The notes beneath the pieces were generated by a model. The model saw nothing but the letters and a program-made list of their open reading frames with translations. It did not search any database and had not been told where the DNA came from. Below, piece by piece: positions 1 to 6,707 of a stretch of DNA of 18,694 nucleotides. A program made the position numbers and the translations under genes. The first letter of the stretch is position 1, and every line of letters begins with the position of its first letter. The stretch is from a bacterium. GTDB taxonomy: Bacteria > Bacteroidota > Bacteroidia > Bacteroidales > Bacteroidaceae. Location: the NCBI GenBank assembly GCA_004559785.1, contig SFXD01000040.1, forward strand, positions 1 through 18,694, in the 5' to 3' direction.

Positions 1-317
1 ATAGTGCCGGTCTCGCCTGCCTTGACGGGTGCCTTGGTATATGTAGGCACGGTACATCCGCAACTGGCAAATGCCTGATGTATGATTAGTGGGGCAGTAC
101 CAGTATTCTTGAATTTGAAGGAGCACTTCACGACAGGGTCTTTCTTGCTGAACTTTCCGAAGTTGTACCTTAGCGTATCGAAGGTTATCTCAGAGAAATT
201 CTCGGCCTTCGAAGGTGCCGTCCTTACCTCACTGGTCATAACCTTCTGCTGTTGCACCTGTCCGAAGGCAAGGCACGAGAGCGATGCAGCAAAAAAGAGG
301 ATTAATGTTTTCTTCAT
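1..317 (-). CDS. DUF1573 family secreted protein, 3' end outside window
   Basis: The minus strand reads open from an ATG at 317 to the window edge, giving 105 codons. Residues 1-20 look like a signal peptide (MKKTLILFFAASLSCLAFGQ). The following stretch, with phrases such as DTLRYNFGKFSKKDPV, FKFKNTGTAPLIIHQAFASC and GCTVPTYTKAPV, has the hallmarks of the DUF1573 family: a beta-sandwich beginning with an 'F.FG.' strand, then 'F.N.G..PL.I' and the conserved 'SCGCT'. DUF1573 proteins are abundant in Bacteroidota and exported; their biochemical role is unknown. Family members are often around 130-150 residues, so only the C-terminal part is probably missing. A -7-like box lies upstream at 355-362. 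The gene is divergent from the DUF4286-ruvC operon. Confidence 0.88.
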   Translation of the reverse strand, partial: MKKTLILFFAASLSCLAFGQVQQQKVMTSEVRTAPSKAENFSEITFDTLRYNFGKFSKKDPVVKCSFKFKNTGTAPLIIHQAFASCGCTVPTYTKAPVKAGETGT

Positions 318-354
318 GTCTGATAAAGTATTGTTTTGTATTTTTTTTCGGCTG

Positions 355-362
355 CAAAATTA
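355..362 (-). promoter_or_regulatory. Bacteroidota -7 box for the DUF1573 gene
   Basis: Read on the minus strand this is TAATTTTG, matching the Bacteroidota -7 consensus TAnnTTTG, about 38 bp before the ATG at 317. No good TTTG -33 element is visible at the expected 19-21 bp spacing, so the call rests on the -7 box and its position. The surrounding 15-mer (353-367) recurs exactly before ispE. Confidence 0.5.
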
Positions 363-411
363 CACATTTTTCATGAAAGGAAGGCTCGTTGACAGATAAA
401 ATACACACAAC

Positions 412-444
412 TTTACTTTATTATTATATTTATTTGTAACTTTG
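412..444 (+). promoter_or_regulatory. Promoter of the DUF4286-ruvC-ABC operon
   Basis: TAACTTTG at 437-444 fits the Bacteroidota -7 consensus TAnnTTTG. A TTTA at 412-415, 21 bp upstream, is one base off the -33 TTTG. Transcription would start near 451, leaving a short leader before the ATG at 470. The AT-rich surroundings support the call. Confidence 0.55.
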
Positions 445-469
445 CCATATATTTTAACGATTTTTGATG

Positions 470-781
470 ATGATAGTGTACAATACTACATACACCATGC
501 CCGTAGCCGATGCACGCAATTTCGTGATATGGGTACACCAGAGCATGCTTCCAAGGATAGGGGAGGATGGGGCTCTGTCCGTCCCGAGGCTGCTGCGTGT
601 ACTCAGCCACCACGATCAGGAAACGGAATGCTTCAGCCTCCAATTCGAGGCCGGGGACACGTCCGAGCTGCACAGATGGTTCGTCCGTCAGGGCAGGGGG
701 CTGGCAGAGGAGTTGCAAGAGATGTTCGACGGTAGGGTGATAGGTTTCAGCACTCTCATGGAATATGTATCAGCGGAATGA
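470..781 (+). CDS. DUF4286 family protein
   Basis: A small (103-residue) soluble protein starting MIVYNTTYTM. It closely resembles the short Bacteroidota DUF4286 family, whose members begin with an 'MIxYNTTF/Y' strand and carry a conserved 'F..W' segment (here ARNFVIWVHQSMLP). The fold is probably ferredoxin-like, with no known function. I chose the ATG at 470 because family members start at this MIVYNT; an ATG directly before it (467) and a TTG (464) are in frame. Its stop overlaps the ruvC start by 4 bp (ATGA at 778-781), so the two are almost certainly translationally coupled. Confidence 0.85.
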   Translation: MIVYNTTYTMPVADARNFVIWVHQSMLPRIGEDGALSVPRLLRVLSHHDQETECFSLQFEAGDTSELHRWFVRQGRGLAEELQEMFDGRVIGFSTLMEYVSAE

Positions 782-1335
782 CGGAACGTATCATCATGGG
801 CATAGACCCAGGAACCAACATCATGGGTTATGGTATACTGAAGGTTGGTGCGCGTTCGTGCCAGGTTCTTGCGCTCGGGGTAATAGACCTCAGACGTTAT
901 ACCGACCATTACCTCAAACTCGGACACATCTTCGAGCGCGTGTGCGGAATTATCGAGTCGTACCTGCCTGACGAGCTCGCTATTGAGGCTCCATTCTTCG
1001 GCAAGAACGTACAGAGCATGCTCAAGCTGGGGCGCGCACAGGGCGTTGCCATGGCAGCTGCCATCAGCCGGCAAGTGCCCATTACGGAATATGCCCCGAT
1101 GAAAATCAAGATGGCGATAACCGGGGTAGGTACGGCAAGCAAGGAACAGGTAGCCGACATGCTCAGGAGGATGCTCCATCTTGACAAGGAAGAGATGGGG
1201 AAGTTCCTTGATGCAACGGATGCCCTGGCTGCTGCCTATTGCCATTACCTACAGATGTCTGTTCCACACTCGGAGACGAAATACCGCAGCTGGAAAGACT
1301 ATGTCAACAGGAACAAGGATAAGGTGAGCGAATAA
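778..1335 (+). CDS. ruvC: Crossover junction endodeoxyribonuclease RuvC
   Basis: RuvC is the dimeric, Mg-dependent resolvase that nicks Holliday junctions symmetrically after RuvAB branch migration. The 185-residue product has the usual length. It carries the RNase H-fold acidic residues in order: Asp10 in GIDPGT, Glu70 in LAIEAPFFGKN, and Asp145 and Asp148 in FLDATDALAAAYCH. The stretch KLGRAQGVAMAAA and the VGTASKEQVADML segment (the family's DNA-contacting 'G.G.A.K.QV' motif) are also present. It overlaps the DUF4286 gene by 4 bp and lies 38 bp before the ABC ATPase, suggesting one transcript. No defect is visible. Confidence 0.97.
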   Translation: MTERIIMGIDPGTNIMGYGILKVGARSCQVLALGVIDLRRYTDHYLKLGHIFERVCGIIESYLPDELAIEAPFFGKNVQSMLKLGRAQGVAMAAAISRQVPITEYAPMKIKMAITGVGTASKEQVADMLRRMLHLDKEEMGKFLDATDALAAAYCHYLQMSVPHSETKYRSWKDYVNRNKDKVSE

Positions 1336-1373
1336 GAATACGGAACATAGTATAAAAGCGTAGTTTGGTAAAG

Positions 1374-2897
1374 ATGTTGATTAGGATAAGCAACGGCGTT
1401 GTGAGGCACCCTGACTGGAGGATGCACGAGCCTATAGACCTTGAGATTGGAAACGGAGAGCAAATAGCCATAACGGGCGACAATGCTGCCGGAAAGAGCC
1501 GCCTCGTAGAGGTCCTGACTGGGCACTATCCACTATTGATGAACGAGGTGGAATACGATTTCTCGCCAAGTCCGCTACCATTGGCAAGCGACAACATGAA
1601 GTACATCGCCTTCAGGGACTCGTACGGCGAACAGGATGGTACATACTACTACCAACAGAGGTGGAACCAGCATGACATAGACGAGGGCACACCTACGGTC
1701 GGACAGTTGCTGCAGGAGTCATACGCCAAGGCCGATGCCTCGCTTGCACAATGCCTGCATGGCAAAGACCTAAACACAGAATTAGAGAGGAGGCACCTGC
1801 TCAGGCAATGCCTTGAGGAACTATTCCACCTGGGTCACCTCGCCTCACGATACATAATATCGCTCAGCAGCGGGGAACTGCGCAAGTTCCAGTTGGCAAG
1901 GGCGATGGGAACGGCACCCCGCCTCTTGATAATGGACAATCCATTCATAGGACTTGACGCACCTACGCGCGCCATGCTGCGGGACCTCCTTGCCCGGATG
2001 GCAGAAGAAATAGGCCTGCACCTGATTCTCGTCCTCAGCAGGGATGCCGACATCCCCGATTTCATAACCCACGTGCTGCATGTCGAGGGACTGAGGCTGC
2101 ATCCCAAGCAGACGTTGCAGCAATACTTGTCTGCACGCCAGTCTTGCTGCACGATAGAGGAAAGCCCCGTTTTCCTCCCTACCGGCTTCACACCAGCCAC
2201 ACCCCTGCACCTCCAAGATACTGACGCCATATTGCGCTTCAACAACGTCAGCGTGCGATATGAAGCCCATACCATACTTCAGCCTCTCTCGTGGGTAGTG
2301 CGCAAGGGCGAGCACTGGGCAGTAAGCGGAAACAACGGTTCGGGCAAGAGTACCCTCCTGAGCCTGATTTGCGCCGACAATCCACAGGCTTACGCCTGCG
2401 ACATGGAGTTGTTCGGACACAAGCGAGGCTCGGGGGAGAGCATCTGGGAGATAAAACGCCATATAGGCTACGTAAGCCCCGAGATGCACAGGGCATATCT
2501 CCGCGACATGCCCGCCATAGACATCGTGGCCAGCGGTCTCAGCGACTCAGTCGGGCTCTATGTCCGTCCCAAGCCAAGCCAGAGGGAAGCATGCTTGAAA
2601 TGGATGGAAACATTCGGCATTGCACACCTGGCGACTACGACATTCCTCCGGCTCAGCAGCGGAGAGCAGCGACTTTGCCTCCTGGCCAGAGCCTTTGTCA
2701 AGGACCCCGAACTGCTAATTCTCGACGAACCGCTGCACGGTCTCGACGAACGCAACCGCCGGCATGTCCGCAAGGTGACAGACGCTTTCTGCAGGCAGGA
2801 ACACAAGACCCTCATCATGGTAACGCACTATCAGGAGGAATTGCCCCTCTGCATAGATCACACCCTTACACTCTCATCTGCCTCCCATGATGAATAG
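1374..2897 (+). CDS. ModF/PhrA-like double ABC ATPase, first domain catalytically degenerate
   Basis: A soluble protein of 507 residues with two fused ABC nucleotide-binding domains and no membrane segments, similar in layout and size to E. coli ModF (about 490 residues). Domain 1 has Walker A GDNAAGKSR (35-43) and signature LSSGEL (from 164). Its Walker B ends IMDNPF, so the usual catalytic Glu is Asn189, and the switch-loop His is Ser222 (LVLSRD). Domain 2 has a complete set: Walker A GNNGSGKST (319-327), signature LSSGEQ (from 427), Asp451-Glu452 and His485. No permease or molybdate-binding gene lies nearby, so a transport role is not supported here. The first ATG is at 1374; an in-frame TTG at 1365 is less likely. 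The exact function is unknown. Confidence 0.85.
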   Translation: MLIRISNGVVRHPDWRMHEPIDLEIGNGEQIAITGDNAAGKSRLVEVLTGHYPLLMNEVEYDFSPSPLPLASDNMKYIAFRDSYGEQDGTYYYQQRWNQHDIDEGTPTVGQLLQESYAKADASLAQCLHGKDLNTELERRHLLRQCLEELFHLGHLASRYIISLSSGELRKFQLARAMGTAPRLLIMDNPFIGLDAPTRAMLRDLLARMAEEIGLHLILVLSRDADIPDFITHVLHVEGLRLHPKQTLQQYLSARQSCCTIEESPVFLPTGFTPATPLHLQDTDAILRFNNVSVRYEAHTILQPLSWVVRKGEHWAVSGNNGSGKSTLLSLICADNPQAYACDMELFGHKRGSGESIWEIKRHIGYVSPEMHRAYLRDMPAIDIVASGLSDSVGLYVRPKPSQREACLKWMETFGIAHLATTTFLRLSSGEQRLCLLARAFVKDPELLILDEPLHGLDERNRRHVRKVTDAFCRQEHKTLIMVTHYQEELPLCIDHTLTLSSASHDE

Positions 2898-2912
2898 GAG
2901 AGAGAGAGAGAG
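2898..2912. repeat. (GA)n dinucleotide run after the ABC gene
   Basis: A pure alternating GA/AG run of about 15 bases begins immediately after the TAG stop of the ABC ATPase gene. It lies outside coding sequence, between that gene and the small membrane protein gene. Confidence 0.75.
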
Positions 2913-2961
2913 CATGAAACATTTCTGTTAGCAACAACCGAATTGAAAAATTTTGTATTTT

Positions 2962-3180
2962 ATGAGTAAAAAATTGTATTTCCTCTTTTGGTTAGTCGTA
3001 TATCTGGGTATCTGCCTCTTATGCGACGTAATCTTCGAGGACAAGTTTACGGGTACTTATTACGAAACGGCAATTCGCGCCATTACGTTCTTGATAGCTG
3101 TGGCGTTTGTCAACATCTCAGAAAAGAAGGGATGGAATTCATGGAGCAAAGTGATTGGCCTTTTCAGGCAAAAGAAATAA
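2962..3180 (+). CDS. Two-helix mini membrane protein
   Basis: An unrecognised 72-residue product starting MSKKLYFLFW. Residues about 4-25 (LYFLFWLVVYLGICLLCDVI) and about 40-54 (AIRAITFLIAVAFV) are hydrophobic, giving two likely transmembrane helices. They are separated by a short polar loop (FEDKFTGTYYET) and followed by a basic tail ending KVIGLFRQKK. The layout, a helical hairpin with a basic C-terminus, is typical of small inner-membrane proteins. ATG 2962 is preferred over an in-frame TTG at 2953. It lies 64 bp after the ABC gene and could be on the same transcript. No function can be assigned from sequence. Confidence 0.65.
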   Translation: MSKKLYFLFWLVVYLGICLLCDVIFEDKFTGTYYETAIRAITFLIAVAFVNISEKKGWNSWSKVIGLFRQKK

Positions 3181-3187
3181 CAACTGC

Positions 3188-3265
3188 GTTTTTGCCAAAC
3201 TCAATGCCTGTTTTTGCCAAACGCAATGCCTGTTTTTGCCAAACTCAATGCGTGTTTCTGGCACC
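3188..3265. repeat. 22-bp tandem repeat, three copies plus a partial fourth
   Basis: Units begin at 3188, 3210 and 3232, with a decayed partial copy from 3254. The first 20 bases of the unit read GTTTTTGCCAAACTCAATGC. Copies 1 and 3 match through these 20 bases and copy 2 differs by one (CGCAA for CTCAA). The unit contains the imperfect palindrome TTTGCCAAA. A 22-bp period is not a multiple of three, so it is not a peptide repeat. It starts 8 bp after the stop of the small membrane protein gene and ends about 45 bp before the next ATG. Confidence 0.85.
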
Positions 3266-3310
3266 CCCAGGAAGGCAATCAACAAGAAACCAAAATACAA
3301 TACTAAAGTT

Positions 3311-3559
3311 ATGGGACTCGCCCGTGAAAGGAATTGGAAGAGCAAGTACGAGGAGCTGAAGGCCTACATACTTGAGCATAAGCATTTGCCAAGCAAAAAG
3401 AAGCAGGAGAACAAGAACCTGGTCAACTGGTGGAAATACAACAGGAAGTTGGTCAACCGCGGCACAATCTCGCAGGAGCGTCTTGAATTGCTTCGGGACT
3501 TGGCGGCAATGAGGGAAACTAGTTTGTGGGAAACCGACCAGCCGGGGGAAGAGCAGTAG
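3311..3559 (+). CDS. Single helicase-associated domain protein
   Basis: The 82-residue product contains one copy of the helicase-associated (HA) module: W in RNWKSKYEELKAYI, then HKHLPSKKKQENKNL, NWWKYNRKLVNRG and ISQERLELLRDL. HA modules are helical, basic and often found in several copies at the C-termini of helicase-like proteins or as stand-alone arrays in Bacteroidales; they probably bind nucleic acid. No ATPase part is present, so this is either a stand-alone mini-protein or the tail of a lost larger gene. The reading frame stays open upstream to 3155, but that stretch runs through the tandem repeat and lacks a convincing start. ATG 3311 (MGLARERNW) matches how such proteins begin. Confidence 0.7.
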   Translation: MGLARERNWKSKYEELKAYILEHKHLPSKKKQENKNLVNWWKYNRKLVNRGTISQERLELLRDLAAMRETSLWETDQPGEEQ

Positions 3560-3589
3560 GGTGGGGGCGTTTTTTGCAGCCCCCTACCT
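3559..3589. terminator. Possible bidirectional terminator hairpin
   Basis: GGGGGC (3563-3568) pairs with GCCCCC (3579-3584) around a T-rich 10-base loop, between two convergent genes whose stops lie at 3559 and 3595. The stem is only 6 bp before mismatches and no T-tract follows, so it is a weak call based mostly on position. Confidence 0.35.
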
Positions 3590-3594
3590 TGCGC

Positions 3595-4548
3595 TTACCG
3601 AGAGCCGCGGCTGCCTCCATGTACCTGCTTGCCATGGCTCGTAGCGGTGCCGCCACGTGACACCCTTGTGCCTCCCATAGACCCCCTCGATGATGAGGAG
3701 GAGGAACGGCCCCTTACCATTGGCGACGACGAGCCCCTCGATGAGGAGGAGGAAGTGCCCCTTACCATTGGCGATGACGAGCCCCTCGATGAGGAGGAGG
3801 AAGATCCCCTTACCATTGGCGATGACGAACCCCTCGATGAGGAGGGAGAACTGCTTCCGACCCTGCTGCTGCTGCTACCGAAGGAATTGCCCCTGCCACC
3901 ACTGGGTTGCCCATTGTAAGGGGCATGATTGCCATTTCCACGCCCTGGCCTGACATCGCCTACTGCTGCTGCTGAACCCTGGTTGCCATGCGAGGTGTTA
4001 GGAAGCCTGAAATGGTAGCCCTTCCCGTCGACCCTGCCTGCGGGTCTGCCAGGATGGCTCATGTCATGTCCTCGGAATCCTCCGTTCCACTTAGGTCTGC
4101 GACTGGCATAAAATCCATTATGGTAATGCGAATGCCCGTGCCCTCCTCGGTAACTGACGTAGACGGTAGGACGGTGGTAGTAGAAGTGCCCGTGTCCGTA
4201 GTAGGTATAGATGGGGAAGTGCCAGCAACCAGCCCTCCAAAGGATGGGGCGTACGAAATAGTGGGAAGCCATCATCAGGTTGTACTGCCAGTCGTGGAGG
4301 ATGCAGCGCAGGTCCGTCAGGCGGTATGAGAGGTACTCAGCATACAGGTCTCTCTCGTTGTTCATGCTAAGGAAATAATCCAGGTTTATCTCGTACGCAT
4401 CGTCGTACTGCTGGCTGTTGAGGTTAAGTTCGTAAGCCATTTTGTCGGTCAGGTAGAGAGCCTCTTCCCTTGCACGGCTGTAACTCATGCCATTTGCACT
4501 TGTCAGGATAGTGACTGATGTCAGCAAAGTAATAATGTAGCGTTTCAT
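3595..4548 (-). CDS. Secreted His/Tyr-rich protein with Ser/Gly/Arg C-terminal repeats
   Basis: Starts at ATG 4548 (317 residues); residues 1-19 (MKRYIITLLTSVTILTSAN) form a signal peptide. The segment REEALYLTDKMAYELNLNS, then YEINLDYFLSMN and LRCILHDWQYNLMMASHYFV, resembles a Bacteroidota family of secreted proteins of unknown function. A His/Tyr/Gly-rich stretch (IYTYYGHGHFYYHRP, GGHGHSHYHNGFY) could bind metal. The C-terminal 110 residues are low complexity, with three copies of a 16-residue unit PMVRGxSSSSSRGSSS encoded by an exact 48-bp DNA repeat. The frame stays open upstream to 4680, but the signal peptide and the -7 box at 4588-4595 fix the start at 4548. Convergent with the HA-domain gene. 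A surface-associated role is an inference. Confidence 0.8.
   Translation of the reverse strand: MKRYIITLLTSVTILTSANGMSYSRAREEALYLTDKMAYELNLNSQQYDDAYEINLDYFLSMNNERDLYAEYLSYRLTDLRCILHDWQYNLMMASHYFVRPILWRAGCWHFPIYTYYGHGHFYYHRPTVYVSYRGGHGHSHYHNGFYASRRPKWNGGFRGHDMSHPGRPAGRVDGKGYHFRLPNTSHGNQGSAAAVGDVRPGRGNGNHAPYNGQPSGGRGNSFGSSSSRVGSSSPSSSRGSSSPMVRGSSSSSSRGSSSPMVRGTSSSSSRGSSSPMVRGRSSSSSSRGSMGGTRVSRGGTATSHGKQVHGGSRGSR
3692..3847. repeat. 48-bp coding tandem repeat, three copies plus part of a fourth
   Basis: Copies start at 3692, 3740 and 3788, with a partial copy at 3836-3847. Each carries CCCCTTACCATTGGC at the same offset (3710, 3758, 3806). The period is 16 codons, so copy-number change would keep the reading frame of the minus-strand secreted protein. 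Differences between copies are few and sit largely at one codon of the unit (Ser, Thr or Arg after PMVRG). Confidence 0.9.
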
Positions 4549-4587
4549 ATCGGTACGTTTTAATAGGTTTGACATTGTTTTCTGATG

Positions 4588-4595
4588 CAAAGTTA
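4588..4595 (-). promoter_or_regulatory. -7 box for the secreted repeat protein
   Basis: On the minus strand this reads TAACTTTG (consensus TAnnTTTG), 40 bp before the ATG at 4548. A -33 element is not clear at the normal spacing. Confidence 0.5.
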
Positions 4596-4639
4596 CGTCA
4601 AATAGCATGCCTCCAAGACGGAATTTTCCTATTTGGGGG

Positions 4640-4653
4640 TGGGGAAATCCCCA
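4640..4653. promoter_or_regulatory. Perfect 6-bp inverted repeat, possible operator
   Basis: TGGGGA and TCCCCA flank a 2-base spacer, about 45 bp upstream of the minus-strand -7 box. The form fits a dimeric regulator site, but no regulator gene is adjacent and the assignment is speculative. Confidence 0.25.
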
Positions 4654-4831
4654 TTGACACCCTTCTGTCAGTTTTGGCATGTGCCGGTAGCCTTCTGGTA
4701 GCCTTCGTGCGTTTTGCAGGTTGCTTTGTCCATTGCCTTGCCTTATCAGCCAAAATATGGTTTATAGGACACAACTTAAAATCAAAAACACCAAAATCTA
4801 CATAGGGAAAACAACAAATCAGCGAGTTTTT

Positions 4832-4863
4832 ATTGCATTTGCAGTGAAATGTCATTATCTTTG
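4832..4863 (+). promoter_or_regulatory. Promoter of the GH123-like gene
   Basis: TATCTTTG at 4856-4863 matches TAnnTTTG. ATTG at 4832-4835, 20 bp upstream, is one base off the -33 TTTG. It would give a leader of roughly 80 nt before ATG 4948, ending in an A-rich stretch typical of Bacteroidota start regions. Confidence 0.5.
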
Positions 4864-4947
4864 TCGAAAATTTAAGGCAAAATCATCTGCCTTGTATATG
4901 ACTTGTATATGAAAACATTAACTATTAAAATTAAAAAAAACACGCCA

Positions 4948-6684
4948 ATGAAAGCATTCAGAATCCTGACACTTGTCACATTGATGACCAATGCAGCAGC
5001 CTCGTTACATGCACAGAATAATGACGTAGAGGCAAACGACCCTCATCCAGCCTCGGCCGAAGTATGGCAGAACGTAGAGAAAGCCAGCTTGGGATGGGGC
5101 AGCACGGACGTTCGCTACGGAAAGGGTGACGTCCCAAGGCTGGAGAATAACATCATGCTGAATGCATGGAGGGGAGAACGCGTCTCTGCCCAGGCAGTAC
5201 TGGTGACTCCCAAGAATATAGACAGGTTGACCATAGAAATGAGCGACCTAAAGAATGGCAGCAACGTGATTCCGTCCAAAGACATTCGCAAGTATTTCGT
5301 GAGGTATGTTCTGACGGACTCTTATCTCGCAAAAAACGGAGAGTCCCAGCATGGGGCGCACCTCACCGAAGCGTTCGACTCCTTCCTTGTGGCAGACAGG
5401 CTGCAACCGGCAGGAGAGATGAGGGTGGAGGCACGCACCGTACGCCCCCTGTGGATAGACATACGCGTACCACAGGATGCCGCACCAGGGAGATACAAGG
5501 GCATGATGACGGTAAGGACAGACGGAGAGGAGCTTGCGTTGCCCCTGACCCTTGTCGTGAGCAACAGGACCCTGCCTTTGCCAAGCCAGTGGAAGTTCCA
5601 CCTCGATTTGTGGCAGAACCCTTACTCCGTGGCAGACTTCTACGGCGTCCCCCTGTGGAGCAAGGAACACTTCGACTTGATGCGACCCATAATGACGGAA
5701 CTTGCCAATGCGGGCCAGAAGGTTATAACCTGTAGCGTCATACGCCATCCATGGAACAGCCAGACGCATGTGCCCTTCGAGAGCATGATAGGCAAGACAA
5801 GGCGACTGGACGGCAGTTGGAGCTATGACTACAAAGTATTCGACAAATGGGTAGGATTCATGATGGATTGCGGCATTACGGAACAGATAGATTGCTATAC
5901 GATTCTGCCATGGCATTCAACGTTCGAATATTTCGACGAGCAGACAAACTTCTCTCGTGAGGTAAGATTAGACCCTCAGTCGGCTGAGTACGAGGAATAC
6001 CTGCTACCCTTCCTAAGCGATTTTGCCCGACACCTGAAGCAGAAGGGATGGTTCGGCAAGACCTGCATAGCCATGGACGAACGACCCAAGGCTCAGCTGG
6101 AAGCAGCATACAAGGTGCTGTACAAGGCGGACAAGGATTATAGGGTAGAGGGTGCCGTCAACTACTTCGCACCCGAGATGGCTGAAAGGATGTATGACGT
6201 AAGCTTTGAATATGCGCATCCCGCATTGGAGAAGGATTTGCTGGACAGTCACCTTGGACGTGGAGGCAAGGTTACCTTCTATACCTGCTGCGGACCCGTC
6301 CGTCCCAACACTTTCACTTTCTCGCCACCTGCCGAGTCGGCATATCTCGGATGGCATGCCGCGGCAATGGGGTATAGCGGCTACCTGCGTTGGGCTTACA
6401 ACAGCTGGGTGGCAAACCAACTGACCGACTCGCGTTTCCGCACCTGGCCGGCTGGCGATTGCTTCCTCGTCTACCCCGGAGGCAGCAGTATCAGGATGGA
6501 ACGCCTCGTAGAGGGAATACAGGCGTATGAGAAGATACAAATACTGCGCTCTGAGCTGAAGGGCAAGAAACTGGAAGCCCTGGAGAATGAACTAAAGAGG
6601 TTCGCCCCCGTCAATATGGAGGAAAGCGTGAACGCAGCCGACGAAGTGAACCATGCGAGACAAGTGCTGCTAAGACTCGAATAG
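4948..6684 (+). CDS. GH123-like (DUF4091) secreted glycoside hydrolase
   Basis: The 578-residue product begins with a signal peptide (MKAFRILTLVTLMTNAAASL, cleaved near LHA-Q), so it should act in the periplasm or outside. An N-terminal beta-rich domain (about 25-210, with NAWRGERVSAQAVL and RPLWIDIRVPQDAAPGRYKG) precedes a barrel domain (LDLWQNPYSVADFYGV onward). This is the arrangement of GH123_N plus the GH123/DUF4091 catalytic domain. GH123 members are beta-N-acetylgalactosaminidases using an Asp-Glu pair in substrate-assisted catalysis; here AMDERP supplies Asp377-Glu378. The late motif GYLRWAYNSW and GDCFLVYPG also fit. An in-frame ATG at 4909 would put a charged stretch before the signal peptide, so 4948 is preferred. 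Exact substrate cannot be read; a host or mucin GalNAc-containing glycan is an inference. Confidence 0.85.
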   Translation: MKAFRILTLVTLMTNAAASLHAQNNDVEANDPHPASAEVWQNVEKASLGWGSTDVRYGKGDVPRLENNIMLNAWRGERVSAQAVLVTPKNIDRLTIEMSDLKNGSNVIPSKDIRKYFVRYVLTDSYLAKNGESQHGAHLTEAFDSFLVADRLQPAGEMRVEARTVRPLWIDIRVPQDAAPGRYKGMMTVRTDGEELALPLTLVVSNRTLPLPSQWKFHLDLWQNPYSVADFYGVPLWSKEHFDLMRPIMTELANAGQKVITCSVIRHPWNSQTHVPFESMIGKTRRLDGSWSYDYKVFDKWVGFMMDCGITEQIDCYTILPWHSTFEYFDEQTNFSREVRLDPQSAEYEEYLLPFLSDFARHLKQKGWFGKTCIAMDERPKAQLEAAYKVLYKADKDYRVEGAVNYFAPEMAERMYDVSFEYAHPALEKDLLDSHLGRGGKVTFYTCCGPVRPNTFTFSPPAESAYLGWHAAAMGYSGYLRWAYNSWVANQLTDSRFRTWPAGDCFLVYPGGSSIRMERLVEGIQAYEKIQILRSELKGKKLEALENELKRFAPVNMEESVNAADEVNHARQVLLRLE

Positions 6685-6707
6685 GGCGTGGTAGTCTGTA
6701 GGGCTGC

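Larger units (their letters stand above)
4549..4947. other. Divergent intergenic region, 399 bp
   Basis: No convincing gene lies here. It holds the two outward-facing promoters (4588-4595 minus, 4832-4863 plus). Between them are a perfect inverted repeat TGGGGA-AA-TCCCCA (4640-4653) and a direct repeat of GGTAGCCTTC (4686-4695 and 4697-4706). The part near 4600-4740 is more GC-rich than the AT-rich part near 4750-4947. I see no RNA gene. Confidence 0.7.

Noticed and set aside
3188..3265. Possible CRISPR-like repeats or part of the coding region of the HA-domain protein
   Set aside because: Copies abut directly with no spacers, and the 22-bp period destroys the reading frame periodicity, so it is neither a CRISPR array nor a peptide repeat.
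3629..3919. Plus-strand reading frame rich in Asp/Glu (DDEPLDEEEE repeats)
   Set aside because: It is the antisense reading of the 48-bp repeat in the secreted Ser/Gly protein gene; it has no start context and the opposite strand has a signal peptide and promoter.
4598..4855. Minus-strand frame of 85 residues in the divergent intergenic region
   Set aside because: Composition is not protein-like, it spans both promoters, and it has no plausible start region.
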